DNA of 64,000 nt from Lytechinus variegatus (GCF_018143015.1 NC_054741.1:42744092-42808091); one strand, 5' to 3'. Counted from the stretch's first letter, positions 43,721 to 56,406 are shown. Translations and numbers: made by a program. The notes: generated from the sequence alone by a model not told the origin.

Positions 43721-46700
43721 TTTCATTTCATTTCATTTATTTTTTCCATTTCCAACAATCATTTACATTTACAATAGTTTTGTTACATACATCTTGATAT
43801 AATTATAATCAATAAAACAAAGAAACTTATTATGTATAATACTCAAGATAACAGGTCGGAAACGGAGGAGGCTGCTAAAAAGCGAAGCTTGTAGGATGCA
43901 GCCTCCTATAACATACGTATGAAGAATATAAACAAAACACAAACACAACATGGTAGAAATTTGAACGTAAAACTATCTGAATGAATAGTTTAAAAGAATA
44001 AAAAGAAAGAAATAGAAATGAGACAAAATAGCAAGATCAGTGGTCTCCAGATTCTTGCCCCAACACTCACAGCGAAATTACGGATCAACAGGAAAACGAA
44101 AAATATCATATTTCACAGCTCGTAGTGCTGAGTATATATATGAAAAGTATAATGTATGAGTGATGAAGAGTTAAAAAAACTAACGAGTATCTTGGAGAAA
44201 CTTTTTCAACTTAAATTTAAAAGAATTTAGGCTTGGGGAATCTTTGATAGTATTATCAAGAGTGCCCCAAAGTCGAGGGCCTTCGAAAGTGAAGATGGAT
44301 TTGGCAAGAATTGTCCGGGGTAGAGGAAAATGAAATTCCTCGGATTGACGTGTAGGATATTTATGAATAGTTTTGTTTTTATTAAATGAAGAATCAAAGA
44401 TTGATGGTAGCATATTATTATTTAATTGATACATAAATTGACCCAAGTTATATTGATATAATGTTTTTACTTTTAAGATTTTATTGTCAATAAACAATTG
44501 GTCTGTGTGGGATCTCCAGGACATATTAAAAATAACGCGCAATGCCTTTTTCTGTAAAAGTAATATTCGTTCTAGATATGATGTATGTGTATTTCCCCAG
44601 ACAATTATCCCGTAGTTTAGATAGGGTAAAATTAATGTTGAATAAAGCATTTTTAGGGAGGAAGTTGGAAGAAAAACTTGACCTTATTTATAACACCAAT
44701 ATTGCGTGATATTGTACGGCATATAAAATCAATGTGTGTTTTCCAAGATAAATTGTTGTCTACTATCAGACCTAAAAATTTTGTTGTAGTGACCACTTCA
44801 ATGTCAGCGTTGTCCAATTTAATATCGTATGGTAATTTATCTAAAGAATTGCTGAAAAGCATACATTTCGTTTTTTTTACATTGATTGACAATTTATTAG
44901 ATCTTATCCATTGTACTAGCTTCTCCAGTTCAATGTTCAATATATTGACTAAAATATCGGGATTAGGATGAGAATAAAGTACATTTGAATCATCTGCAAA
45001 AAGAATATAAGATAACATTGTCGAAGAATTGTGAATGTCATTTATATAGATCGAAAATAAAAGTGGGCCCAGTATGCTGCCTTGAGGAACACCCCAATTA
45101 ACCTTTAGTGGAGAAGAATTTTGTTCGTTTATGTTAACAAACTGTTTACGGTTTATTAGGTAATTCCTGAACCACTCCAAGGCCTTTCCTCTGATTCCGT
45201 AATTTTCAAGTTTGTATAGTAGTATTTCATGATTTATAGTGTCAAAGGCCTTGGAGAGGTCCAGAAAAACACCTACTGTATGTTCAAAGTTATCAATAGC
45301 TTTTGTGATTTTTTCAACAAATGAAAGAGTGGCATGAGAAGTACTATGCTTTTGGCGGAATCCAAATTGAAAATCAGAAATTATGTTATATTTATTCAAA
45401 AATTCTAATAGTCTTGTATATATCACTCTTTCTAGAATCTTTGATAGAGTAGGCAATAAAGATATCGGTCTATAGTTACATACATTATTCTTATCTCCTT
45501 TTTTGTACACTGGTATTACCTTAGATATTTTCATATTGTCGGGCACGACGCCATTAATTAAGGATAGATTAAATATGTGTACTAAAGGATCAACAATATA
45601 TTCAATGACATTTTTTAATAAAATATTATCAATACCATCATGACCACAACTCTTTTTGTTTTTTAAGTTATTCACTGTATCTATTATTTCATTCCTATGT
45701 ACTGGTAATAGAAAAAGAGAATTAGGATTTGGTCGGTGAGTGAAATCGGTAAATTTCTTTTGTGTTAATGGTATATTGTCGGCTAGATTTTTTCCGATCT
45801 GTGAAAAATATTGATTGAATATGTCAGCTATCCGGGCAGAATCATGAATTTCGATATCATTGTGTTTTATTGTTTTTATGTTCGATTTTACGCTATACTT
45901 ATTCAAGGCATTGTTTATAGTTTGCCATGTTTTTCTTATATCATGCTTGAAATGAATTAATTGGTTTGTGAAGTATTTTCGTTTTTCGCTGCGCAAAATT
46001 TTTGTAAGGGTATTTTTATACATGGTGTATTTGCGATGCGACTTCTCTGAACGATTTATTTTGTCGGCATAGTATAAGTTGTTTTTACGATTTATTGACC
46101 GTAATATTGATTTCGATATCCAAGGAAGTCTTGGACTCTTTTTATAATTGTAGCATTTATTGACTAGTGGTACGTGTCTATCTAAGTGTGTGGTTAAATT
46201 TTTAATGAATATATTATATGCAGTATTGGTATCTTGCGAACCGAACACCTCAGACCAGTCGGTGTCTTCTAGACCTTCTTTCAACCTCGCTATATTATTT
46301 GGCGTTACTTTTCGGAACTTATGCTGCGGGGAATGATTTTTTGTTAACCTAAACGGGACTCTTGAAAATATCGGAAAATGGTCTGAGATATCAGATAAAA
46401 TAATTCCCGAGTCGGGTAAAGGAGTAACATTACAAAAAATATTATCAATAAGGGTTGCAGATTGGTTAGTAACCCGGGTTGGTTTTGTAATTAATGGTAA
46501 AAAAGATGAGGATATCATTATGTCCAAAAATTCTTGTGAGGCATTATGGTTAGTATTAGATATGTCTATGTTGAAATCTCCTGCTATATAACAATCTTTA
46601 TTTATAAAACTGGATTTCGTAGAAAATCTTGTAAGTATTCTAAAAAAATATGTGAGTTGGAGTTGGGAGGTCTATAAAATACCGCTATAATAATGTTTTT

Positions 46701-47490
46701 AGATTTTTGGATTTGAATTTCAATAACGATAGATTCAGCAAATTCATTCATACAATTAAGATCTGTATGTATGAAATATTCTATTTTTTCATTAATATAG
46801 AGACCCACCCCTCCTCCTCTCCTATTAGCTCTATTATTTTCTACAAAGGTATAACCAGGAAGTGAGTATAAAGTATTAGATTCCTGAGATAACCATGTCT
46901 CGGTTAACGCGATTACAGACAAATTCGTTTGTGGAGATGTATCCGTTAAAAGACGTAAATTATCGAAGTTGCAGCTCAGGCTCCTTATGTTCATGTGCAT
47001 GATTGAAAATGTATTCGCTGACTTTTCCGAGATTTAAATTGATTTATGGTAAAGTAATTTGAACTGTGATAATTATTGTCATTATTATCGTTTAAGTCTA
47101 CAGCTAAATTCATTTCCTTGGATACAAGGTTTTCAAAATACGGCAGGTTGCAATTTTTCTGTTGGGTTTCAGTATTCGGCCTAAACAAATGGTATAACTC
47201 ATCATCATTCAACATTGCAAAAGGTTGATTTTCAATGACCGGGAATTTTGTGAGAATAACACGAAATGAAAAACAGCGCTTCCTGTGGAGACCATGGATA
47301 CCGCTTGCACGTGAGTGTGGACGAGGCAAAGACCTGGAGAGAAGAATTCGATGAAGAAAAACTGGTTACGCACATAGAGAACACGAAAAAATCTACAGAC
47401 AAACAAAGATTCAACAGGTTAACATTTACATATATACAATGTCTACTAAATGTTAACCTTTGCGTTCTGAACAGATGCATAACGAACATG
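43721..47490 (-). mobile_element. CR1/Jockey-like LINE, nearly full-length
   Basis: Minus-strand element: TTTCATTTCATTTCATTTAT tail at 43721-43740, 3' UTR to about 44180, ORF2 at 44180-47215, then presumed 5' leader up to about 47490. No separate ORF1 was found. The 5' limit is not sharply defined. It is the most complete LINE in the window and shares its tail with the copies at 1-1829 and 41529-42590. Confidence 0.85.
44180..47215 (-). pseudogene. LINE ORF2 endonuclease-reverse transcriptase, three frameshifts
   Basis: Starts at ATG 47213-47215 (MLNDDELYHLFRP). The endonuclease carries SIMHMNIRSLSCN, IALTETWLS, RRGGGVGLYI, FYRPPNS, IAGDFNID and ISDHFPIFS. The RT carries NLKNKKSCGHDGID, YRPISLLPTLSKILERVIY, VFLDLSKAFDTINHEIL, GVPQGSILGPLLFSIYINDI and the intact active site FADD. 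The C-terminal domain carries LPYLNYGIIVWGNTHTSYLE and PTRQSEEFHFPLPRT. Frame changes occur near 47000, 46602 and 44651. All catalytic motifs seem preserved, so decay is recent. The longest open piece (44653-46527) is 624 codons. Confidence 0.9.
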
Positions 47491-48863
47491 GGTGAGCTCC
47501 CATAGATAATAACGAAGATGGGAAGCCTCCGTATAACAATACTTAAAGTGGCATAGTCATTGATACAAACAATTCAGGGCAGACTTTCCAGTAAAGTGAA
47601 TGGAGGTGAAAAGAGTCAATGTTCGAATTTTGCAACAATATTCTTAATCTAAAATCAAACTGGTACATGGTCTACGTAATTTTGCATTTGTACGTGTATG
47701 TACAAATTATTCATCTTGCTTAAATTAGGAACACTATGAATAAAAATGCTTTACAGGTTTATGACATATGCAAACTTATATAAAAAATAATTTATTCAAA
47801 CTCAATTTAACATTGAATTAGCTTCTTTTTCCCCTCTAACATGTCTAAGGATGTGATTTACAAAAACTCCTGCTGATTAACCTTTTTTCATTGATTGATA
47901 AAATTATTTAAACAAGCCTTGATAATAAAACATCTAAGAATTTATGGTTTTATTTTCCATTATCCTCTAAACTGCAATTTGTCATTATCATTATCATAAT
48001 TATTCATAGATATTTGTGACAAAGAACATTGCATATTAGAGCAGGTCAATGATGAACTGAGCAGTTTAAATAAAGGTCAAGCTACTCCAAGTTATTGAAA
48101 GCCATTGAAAACCGTTATTCATGCCACTAGACCTTGTTTTTAATCAGAGGAAAGACACTGAAACATAGGTAAACGAAAAAAAAAATCCTTTACACTTGGC
48201 CTCGCAAACCTTTCAAGGACTTGAAAAATAGACATGCAAGTGTCATGCGAATACATTATAAACCTGTATATACACATATATACAAATGAGTGTGCCTTAT
48301 ATATATATTTTTTTTGAATAATTTTATATCTGATGTAAACAAAATTATATAATATGAAAAAAAGAATTGAATGAAATCTATGTATCTCAACTCTCTCGAT
48401 ACCGTCATATAACATTTTTTTAAATGCATTTTCTATATACGTCAAGCATATCCTTGTTGATGGAATAACAAAAAATAATGGACTCGTGTCCGAGACCTTA
48501 AACTTCTACATCAGATTTTGTAGAATCGTTTAAAATGTCTATATTTTTTGTTACAAATGCAAGAGGAACGCAATACACAAATAACAGCTCCAGCTTTTTC
48601 AATTTTTTTCCATTTGAGGAAAGGCACTCCAATATAAAATATAATTTATTTACAGTTGACCTCAACAACCTTTCATGGAAATAGAAGACCAAAAAATTGA
48701 CACGCAAGATGTTATGCATGTACATTTATCAGATACATTTAACAAGTGAGTATTCCTTATTTGAAATTATTAGTTGCATTAAGAGAAGAAAAAGATTATT
48801 TATGCATGCGTTTGAAGCTGTTAGACGAAATCATACCACATTATCTATACAAATACAAGTATA
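47491..48863. other. no recognisable gene
   Basis: AT-rich, with A and T runs and a TATATA stretch near 48240-48310. A loosely repeated phrase (AGGAAAGACACTG...CCTTTACACTTGGCCTC near 48148, cousin near 48616) hints at an old tandem duplication. Nothing else is supported. Confidence 0.4.
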
Positions 48864-49363
48864 NNNNNNNNNNNNNNNNNNNNNNNNNNNNNNNNNNNNN
48901 NNNNNNNNNNNNNNNNNNNNNNNNNNNNNNNNNNNNNNNNNNNNNNNNNNNNNNNNNNNNNNNNNNNNNNNNNNNNNNNNNNNNNNNNNNNNNNNNNNNN
49001 NNNNNNNNNNNNNNNNNNNNNNNNNNNNNNNNNNNNNNNNNNNNNNNNNNNNNNNNNNNNNNNNNNNNNNNNNNNNNNNNNNNNNNNNNNNNNNNNNNNN
49101 NNNNNNNNNNNNNNNNNNNNNNNNNNNNNNNNNNNNNNNNNNNNNNNNNNNNNNNNNNNNNNNNNNNNNNNNNNNNNNNNNNNNNNNNNNNNNNNNNNNN
49201 NNNNNNNNNNNNNNNNNNNNNNNNNNNNNNNNNNNNNNNNNNNNNNNNNNNNNNNNNNNNNNNNNNNNNNNNNNNNNNNNNNNNNNNNNNNNNNNNNNNN
49301 NNNNNNNNNNNNNNNNNNNNNNNNNNNNNNNNNNNNNNNNNNNNNNNNNNNNNNNNNNNNNNN
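48864..49363. other. assembly gap (500 N)
   Basis: Exactly 500 unknown bases, a conventional placeholder length for a scaffold join of unknown size. Frames that read through it are meaningless. Confidence 0.99.
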
Positions 49364-49739
49364 CATGTCGGCGCAAACAACGCCCTTACCAGCAGGCAAG
49401 GGGGCATTTCTGCACTGAATGGGGTGCACAAAAATTTTTGCGAAGGGCGTTCTTGCACTGAAAGGACAAAATTTGAACTAACCCAATTTCCTTACCATTA
49501 TTTGTTTTATGAACAGGTTGATTATCAGAACTGAATTCAGAGCTACTCCTGTCTGTAGTTACATTATTAATGGAAGAGCAGATTTCAGAATGAGGGCATA
49601 GCTGCTTTAAAAAAAATTCTCCATGGAGCTCTCCAAATTCATCTCAAATTAGACTACTTCAGGAAACCAGATTTGTTCCTTCAAGCAGAGACGCTTATTG
49701 CTTTCCTGACTGGACTTCTATGGATTCTTCATGCCAACC
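49364..49739. other. no recognisable gene
   Basis: Short stretch after the gap with no recognised motif. Confidence 0.4.
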
Positions 49740-50359
49740 TTAAAGGTCAAGTCCACCTCAGAAAAATGTTGATTTTAATCAATAGAGAAAAATCAGATAA
49801 GCACAATGATGAAAATTTCATCAAAATCGGATGTAAAATAAGAAAGTTATGACATTTCAAAATTTCGCTTATTTTTAACAAAATAGTTATATGAACGAGC
49901 CAGTTACATCCAAATGAGAGAGCCGATGATGTCACTCACTCACTATATCTTTTGTTTTTTATTGTTTGAATTATACAATATTTCAATTTTTTTACGAATT
50001 TGATGATTAGGACCTCCTTGCCTGAAGCACACAATGTTAAAATAATGGAATTCCATGTGTTGAGGGAGGAATGAAAACTTCATTTCACATGACAATGATG
50101 AGAAAATAAAAATATTTCATATTTCATATAACAAACTGCGAAAGAAATAGTGAGTGAGTGATGTGATCAGTTCCATCATTTGCATACCGACCGAGATGTG
50201 CATATACATGTAACTGTTTTGTGAAATGAAGCGAAGCTTTAAAATGTCATAACTTTCTTATTTTACATCCAATTTTGATGAAATTTTCAGTGCTATGCTT
50301 GTTGAATTTTTCTCTTTTTATTCAAATCAAGTTTTTGTTGGGGTGGACTTGTCCTTTAA
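49740..50359. mobile_element. 620-bp inverted-repeat element flanked by TTAA
   Basis: Left end TTAAAGGTCAAGTCCACC, right end GGTGGACTTGTCCTTTAA. Inverted similarity continues inwards (ATCAGATAAGCA..., AAAATAAGAAAGTTATGACA). TTAA lies at 49740-49743 and 50356-50359. TTAA specificity fits piggyBac or Kolobok transposases. No coding region. Confidence 0.85.
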
Positions 50360-50452
50360 AGACTGTGGTCTTTTGCATGAGACATGTCAATTTCAAACAA
50401 GACATCCAGTGGTGAAACACTTCATGAAGATGATATGAATTTTTTTTTTATA

Positions 50453-51870
50453 TTACTGAATTCTACTAATCTTGTCTGGCTTGTTCTTCCATATAAAATT
50501 AAAGAACTTTACTTTCATGACTTTCATTAACTTAGCAGAATGCGATGAAATTGACATAAATAAATGATTAAATTGTGGCAGTAATAATGATTTCACAACT
50601 GTAATTCTATCCAGAACAGTGATATTTCGATTAATCCATGAAATCATTTGACGTTTTATTTTGTCGAAAATTCTATCGTAATTATAATCAGGTATTTTAT
50701 CAGCAACAACATGACAGTCTGTACCAAGGTACCGAAAAAAATAATTATGCACAAAATTAACTTATTTTTCATCTAGTTGTATATCTTTTTCATTTCTTGA
50801 AGCACCTATCCAAAGTGCATTAGTTTTTTGCATATTGACCTTCAACCCACTACAATCAGCAAATGAATCAAAAATATTTAGTACATTATACTAGAAACTG
50901 GCAGCTGTACCATCAAGAAATAAAACAGTGTCATCCCCATACTGAAGAATTTTGTATTCTTTTAAGCAAACATAAATTCCTTTGACAGAGTGTGAATTTC
51001 GAATTAACAACCCAAAAACTTCAGCGCCTAACAAAAACAAATATGCCAAGAGTGGATCGCCTTGCCTACATCCTCTTTCAATACAAAATCTTAATGTAAT
51101 TTGCCCATTAACACTAGAAAATGCATTCTGGTACAGTATTTTTATCCATTTCATGAAAGACTTACCAAATATAAAAAAGGAAAGAGTTTTTAAACAAAAA
51201 AATCATGTGAAACACTATCAAAGGCTTTTTCAAAATCAATTAGTAAAATCATACCAGGCATATGTTTCTTCTCAGTAAACACAATTAAATCATACACAAT
51301 TCTAATATTTTCACCAATAAACCTTCCAGACAAGAATCATGATTGATTAACCTGAATAATGTATGGCAATACTTTTTTAAGTCTGTTAGCAACACAACTT
51401 GGCAACAGTTTACAAACAACATTCATTGATGAAATTGGTCTATATTTTTTGATGAAATGTCTTACTTTGTCACCTTTAGGAATTGATGGTATCAAGCCAT
51501 TATACTGTGAGATGGATAGTTTTCCAGAAATGTAAGCAAAATTCATACTTCGTACCAAGTATATACCTAAGTCCTGAAAGAATACTTTCAAAAATTCAGA
51601 TGTAAATCCATCTTGTCCAGGAGCCTTATCATTTTTCATATTTTTTCATGCAAAATCAACTTTACTGTAAGATATTTCTCCTTCTAAAGAAAAACTCTCT
51701 TCCTCAGTAAGACTATGAAAACTCTCTTCCCCATAAGAGAAAAAAGTTCTTCAGCATCACTATTTGCATGATATAGTATGAGCCAATTTCTATTATGATG
51801 TCTGTTTGTTGTGTTTGATTTGCGTTCAATCGCAAGTTTCTTGCAACACCCCTTAGGAGAATTAGTTAAA
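50453..51870 (-). pseudogene. L1/Tx1-like LINE reverse transcriptase, decayed
   Basis: Minus-strand RT of a type distinct from the other LINEs: MKNDKAPGQDGFTSEFLKVF, KKYRPISSMNVVCKLL, RFIGENIRIVYDL, LLIDFEKAFDSVSHDF, ERGCRQGDPLLAYLFLLGAE, the active-site relic QYGDDTVLFLDGT, then FRYLGTDCH and ISWINRNITVLDRITVVKSL. The RQGDP form of the palm motif is diagnostic of the L1/Tx1 group. At least four frame changes or stops. Neither an endonuclease nor a clear 3' tail is present. Confidence 0.88.
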
Positions 51871-52345
51871 TCTACTCTTGATTATAGACTGTCACGGCCC
51901 TGTTAAGGAACCAGTAAATAAGAGGAGATCTTAGGACAAGAGATCAAATAATAGACTTTTAAGACTTTGAATCTATTTTAAGTACATTAAATTCAATTAG
52001 AAATCAGTTCTTTGATGTCACATACTCAGTGAAATCCCATTATCAATAAATTAACCATATCAAATTAAACAATGAATTTCTTTTTGGATAAATTGATCTG
52101 AAATGAAATCTAAATAAATCACCCAAACACTCACTCAATCAAGCACATTCATACAAGGGGAAAACCTGAAAAAGTTCAAGGATGGGCCCGATGTACATGT
52201 GGCATGCCGAAACACAACCGTCCAACGATATCGATGTCACTAAATTAAACCTACCAAAGCTGAGAAATGGCAGAAACAATTAGCTAAGAAATATGAATTC
52301 ACACTCATAACAGATTTGAGTCAAAGAAAGATAATAAAGTAACAA
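51871..52345. other. no recognisable gene
   Basis: AT-rich sequence without recognisable features. Confidence 0.4.
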
Positions 52346-52581
52346 GAGTGTCACTGTGATCTTGACCTCAAAATCATTACGCTTCCTGTGATCCATGCTA
52401 GTATCATAAACACTAGATTATATGAGCTTAGGTTAAGTCAAACTAAAGTTATCGCGTTTACAAGGATTTCAGATGGGTAAGATGAAAACATGTCGGTGTG
52501 ATCTTGACCTTTGACCTCAAAATCAATAAGCTTTCAGGGTATCATGGGAGTATCATACACACCATATTATATGAGCCTAGG
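52346..52581. repeat. two tandem copies of an approximately 142-bp unit
   Basis: Both copies carry GTGATCTTGACC, CTCAAAATCA, AGTATCATA and ATTATATGAGC, at about 52356 and 52498. The unit also contains TGACCTTTGACCT in the second copy, resembling the monomers of element X only in that short motif. Confidence 0.7.
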
Positions 52582-53053
52582 TTAACTCTTCATGCGTTAC
52601 GTTCGCATTATTGCACATCCGTAGGCGTGTTTCGTTCGCATTTTTGCACAACCACACATTTCCCATAGACGTCCCCTGTCCCATTGTTTTTCGAACAATT
52701 GCATGCCCCGGAGTGTGCCTAGCTACAATGTATAGCCTGACGCTTTTGTATACCGTACATGTGTACCGATCGATCGCGCGTGCGACATTACTTTAGCGTT
52801 CGACGGATTATCCGGGGATTATCGCAGTTTACAAATTACAGAATCGTTGAGTTTTCCCAAAAAATCAATACATCCTGATCACAGCCAGGAAGTTCATTGA
52901 AAAATGAGAGGATAAAATAAATAAACCCTCCTCACAAACAATACCATGGCCAGGTTTATTAATAGGAGTCTGTGACTCATGGCACGAATGTGAATGAGAC
53001 CCTAAAATAATGCAACACACAGGGGGTTTACAGGTGAACGCATGAAGAGTTAA
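52582..53053. mobile_element. 472-bp inverted-repeat element flanked by TTAA
   Basis: Left TTAACTCTTCATGCGTT, right complement at the end of the interval. TTAA occurs at both borders (52582-52585 and 53050-53053). No transposase. Its tips differ from those of the TTAA element at 49740-50359, so it is a separate family. Confidence 0.8.
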
Positions 53054-53176
53054 GTTCCGAAATTCCCGTCATGTGTGCAATGTTGCTTGTTTGTGGGGTG
53101 AGAGGGCTGCATGTTGCGATGCGTGTGACGAATAGTATCATGTTGACTGTATGGGAATAGATACAGCTTCTTATGA

Positions 53177-54270
53177 TTGGTCCAGCATGATTCTATGTCA
53201 TGGACAAGTGGCTTACCTAACTTCTCTTCCAGCCTATTATCACATTCCTCTAACTCAAACAGATCAACATCTATTAATAGCGACTCAATTAATGATTCTA
53301 GCAATTTCTCTAGTACAGATGATGGCAGTCGTCAGAACAAGACACCGCTTGCTACGTCCTCGCCACACAAGGATACAGGAAAACAGACTAACCCCTATGC
53401 TAGAAGTTGTCAAATGCTAAGGAATACAAACCACTAAAAATCTTAGTGATGAACTTTCAGAATATTAGAAACAAGATAGCAGAAGTACACACTTGTGCAG
53501 AATTTGATAACCCTGATGTACATTGTTAGGTACGTAAACTTGGCTAAACAGGTCCGTGAGTAGTAATAAATTTTCCTAGATAACTACAATGTTTATTGTA
53601 AAGACAGAGACCCAAACAGCAAAGGACAGGCATAAGGCGGTGTGTTAATTACGGTCAAAGAGAACATTACTGCTATCCAAAGGTATGACCTAGGCTTAGA
53701 AAATGAAAGTGTACGGATAGAAATCTATACCCCTTTCATAAACCCAATTATGCGGCTAATAGCAGCATAATTTGGTCGTAAAATTGGAGGAGGACCAGAG
53801 TTATCCGCATTATTTTGATGCTGCTATTATCCGCATAATAGCAGCATCGGGACAAGATTTTGAGTCTATGAACGCATTTCCAAATAATGCGGATAATTGC
53901 CATGTGCGGTCACAAGGTCACCCTTTTCCGACACAACCACATCGGAGGGGGCGTGTCCAGTTGTCATGACGATTATCTGCCTTTTTCAGGACGGGCACTC
54001 GTAAAAATAATGCGGCTTATTTTCGGAGTTTGTGAACGCAATTTTTATCAAATTATCCGCATTACTCTTAGGCGGCTAATTGGAGGATAGGTTTATGAAA
54101 AGGGTATGAAATACATGTTGCCAAACCAGTGCATGTTAGCTGTTTTTATAGACCCCTAACACAGATAAAGATTAATGTAGATCAGTACAGCAATGTCTGG
54201 CTAGGTGGCGACTTTAACCTAGGTGACATCATTTGGGATTCACAATCCGTAAAGTCAGGATCGCAGAAGG
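53177..54270 (+). pseudogene. LINE endonuclease fragment, split by a MITE
   Basis: A Ser/Asn-rich leader (NDSSNFSSTDDGSRQNKTPL) runs into ILVMNFQNIRNKIAEVHTC, the start of a CR1-type endonuclease. YNVYCKDRDPNSKGQA-like coding and ENESVRIEIY follow. After the MITE at 53728-54106 the frame resumes as EIHVAKPVHVSCFYRPLT and VWLGGDFNLGDIIWDS. Stops near 53430 and a gap near 53520-53570 mark decay. No RT follows. Confidence 0.8.
53728..54106. mobile_element. approximately 378-bp MITE inside LINE endonuclease, TA target
   Basis: The ends CCCCTTTCATAAACCCAATTA and the complement of CCCTTTTCATAAACC are bordered by TA (53726-53727 and 54105-54106). Internal ATTATGCGG/CCGCATAAT motifs are also inverted. 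Removing it with one TA restores the host frame exactly (IEIY|EIHVAK). Confidence 0.88.
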
Positions 54271-54319
54271 CGTGAATGTTTCAAGACCCTCTCGATATAG
54301 CTTACTAGGTTCTAGGATA

Positions 54320-54470
54320 ATTACCCCCCCCCCCCCCGGACAACTACCCCCAAACAATTACCTCCCAAGGACAATTATCCCCAAGGACAATTACCCCCCC
54401 CCAGAAAATTACCCCCGATGACAAGTACCCCTAGACAATTACCCCCCGGACTAATCCCCCTCCCCTTCTC
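54320..54470. repeat. C-rich minisatellite
   Basis: Degenerate units of about 14-18 bases built on GGACAATTACCCCC, with long C runs. Confidence 0.85.
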
Positions 54471-55766
54471 TCTGGCATCAATGTTAAATTAAGCAGGACC
54501 CATTGCAAGTTTTGGTCAGAGGCACAGGTTTTAGAAATATTTTCTACTTCATCTTACGTTATAACTTTTTCTTTCTCTTTTATATTGCTCTTTCTCCTGT
54601 TCTCTCAAGTTCTTCTTCTTTACTTGCCTTTTCCTCTTTTCTTCATTTTTATTTTGTTTCGCGGTGCCTTCTGCATCATGAAAAATGGGGGGGGGGCTTG
54701 CACCTGAAAGCTCCCGTTTGGCTATACATCAGAAAATGTGCAAACTGGCCCTCATACTAAGTTTTTCATGGAAAAATTGAACATGATTAGTCATAATAAT
54801 TACAAATGCTGAATATCTCTGATTCCGACTGATCTGATTTTAAAAAAATTTATTTTGGGTTTAATTTCAGGAAAGAAATCAGGCAAATATATAAAACGTA
54901 AGAAAAGACACCTTAACAGGTAGAAACCTGTTATTTTAAAACAATTCAACTAACAAGAAGCTAAGAATCATGAAACAATTGGTGCACATTCCAGTTTAAG
55001 ATATGGCTTTATAACTTAATACAGTAAGCTAAAAAAACTTTATGCAAAGATGATACACACAAGAAAACCTTGTACTTTTACCATTTAGGCCCTTAATAGT
55101 AAAGTTACAAGTTGTTTTTGTGTGTATTAATCTTGGGTGAAAGCAATTAAACATTAAAGAAGGAAATTAAGTACTAAAATTAGTAAATTGTAAAGAATAT
55201 GACATAATCCATACAAATTGGCAATCATGATAGTATACAATTTTTTTTAAGGTGCATTTTAAGGACGGTTTGTAAGAATTTATAAAGAAGTAGGCCTATG
55301 CAAATCAAATAATGCGACCGAGCAGCGTGAGCTGAAAATATTAACATTTAGACCATAAAACAGACATTTTACAGAGCACTTGAAAAAATCAATTTGTAAA
55401 TTAAAAAATAATGAAAGCTCAATATCCGAGATGAAATATGTTTTGTATAGACTTCAAAACTTGATATTTTAAGCTCCATATCAGCCTTTATCGAGCAAGA
55501 TATTAATCTCATCGAAAAAGCAATGCGAGCGGGAATCATGAGCGAAAATTTTACATACATGTAGTGACATAAAAAGTCTTCCCTTCACCTTATATAATTC
55601 ACTCCTCTTTCTCCTCTCATTTTCCTCTTCTTTTTTCTTCTATCTTTCCCCTTCTTTTTTTCTTTCTTTCTTACTCCCCCTTTTTTTTTGCTCCATCAAT
55701 TTTTTCAGGGCGGGGAACAAATATCAGGGAGGGGCACCTCCCCCCTGGCCCCCCGTATACGCCACT
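54471..55766. other. no gene; possible hAT-type right end near 55767
   Basis: AT-rich sequence with a G run near 54690 and a CT-rich stretch at 55590-55690. At 55720-55767 the sequence GGCACCTCCCCCCTGGCC followed by GTATACGCCACTG looks like the complement of a CAGTGGCG tip, common in hAT-like elements. A matching left tip was not found. Confidence 0.4.
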
Positions 55767-55767
55767 G

Positions 55768-56406
55768 CAAAGATTGCCAAAAGGAATGATCTCACGATAT
55801 GCTGACATACAAATTATGATCAAATTCTGAGTTTCATAAAGATTTGCAGATGGAGCTCACTTTTACATCTTTCTTACGGCGTTCGTTTGATTCCAAGATA
55901 CTCGAGAAAGCCTTCAGTACTTCTTACCTTAAACGTACGGCTGACATATGACTCTGTGCACTCCCTTTTTCTAGGGGGTACCTGGGTGACGCAAAACTGG
56001 TCTCAAAAGTTGTACAAGGCTTGAAAGTAAAAATTCAGCAAGTGACGTGGTAAAAAAATTCGCATGGCGAAAATATTGCTCGAAATCACAATAGTTGCAC
56101 TAATACAAGATCTCATGGCAAACAATACAGGTGAGGAACCTGTGAAGAACTCTTGGCTTGCTGGCCCAATGCCCGAGAAAAAATGGAGGTGCCCAAAACA
56201 CGGCTGCATGGGCTGGTTACATGACTCCGCAACGGTCGCAGGGGTTCTCTATTGATATACAAATTCAACCTCATTAACTTCACAACATGAGAGCTCAGAT
56301 ATTAATGTCTCATCTTACTAAATGAAGTATTTTGGTATTATAATGTACAAAACTTACATAAACTGAAGTAAAAGTGTTCATTGAAGTTGAATCCAAACAG
56401 ACTTAC
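55768..56406. other. presumed PIGT intron, no further exon seen
   Basis: Sequence downstream (minus strand) of the PIGT exon at 56407-56676. I searched by eye for the next PIG-T exon in 49364-56406 and did not find one. A 63-codon plus-strand frame at 56064-56255 has no recognised motif. Confidence 0.4.

Noticed and set aside
47266..47505. 79-codon plus-strand frame (MKNSASCGDHGYRL...) as a possible gene
   Set aside because: It is antisense to the presumed 5' leader of the LINE at 43721-47490, with no homology recognised and no splice or promoter evidence.
48697..49534. Frames of 180-260 codons across 48.7-49.5 kb
   Set aside because: They exist only because the 500 N gap contains no stop codons.
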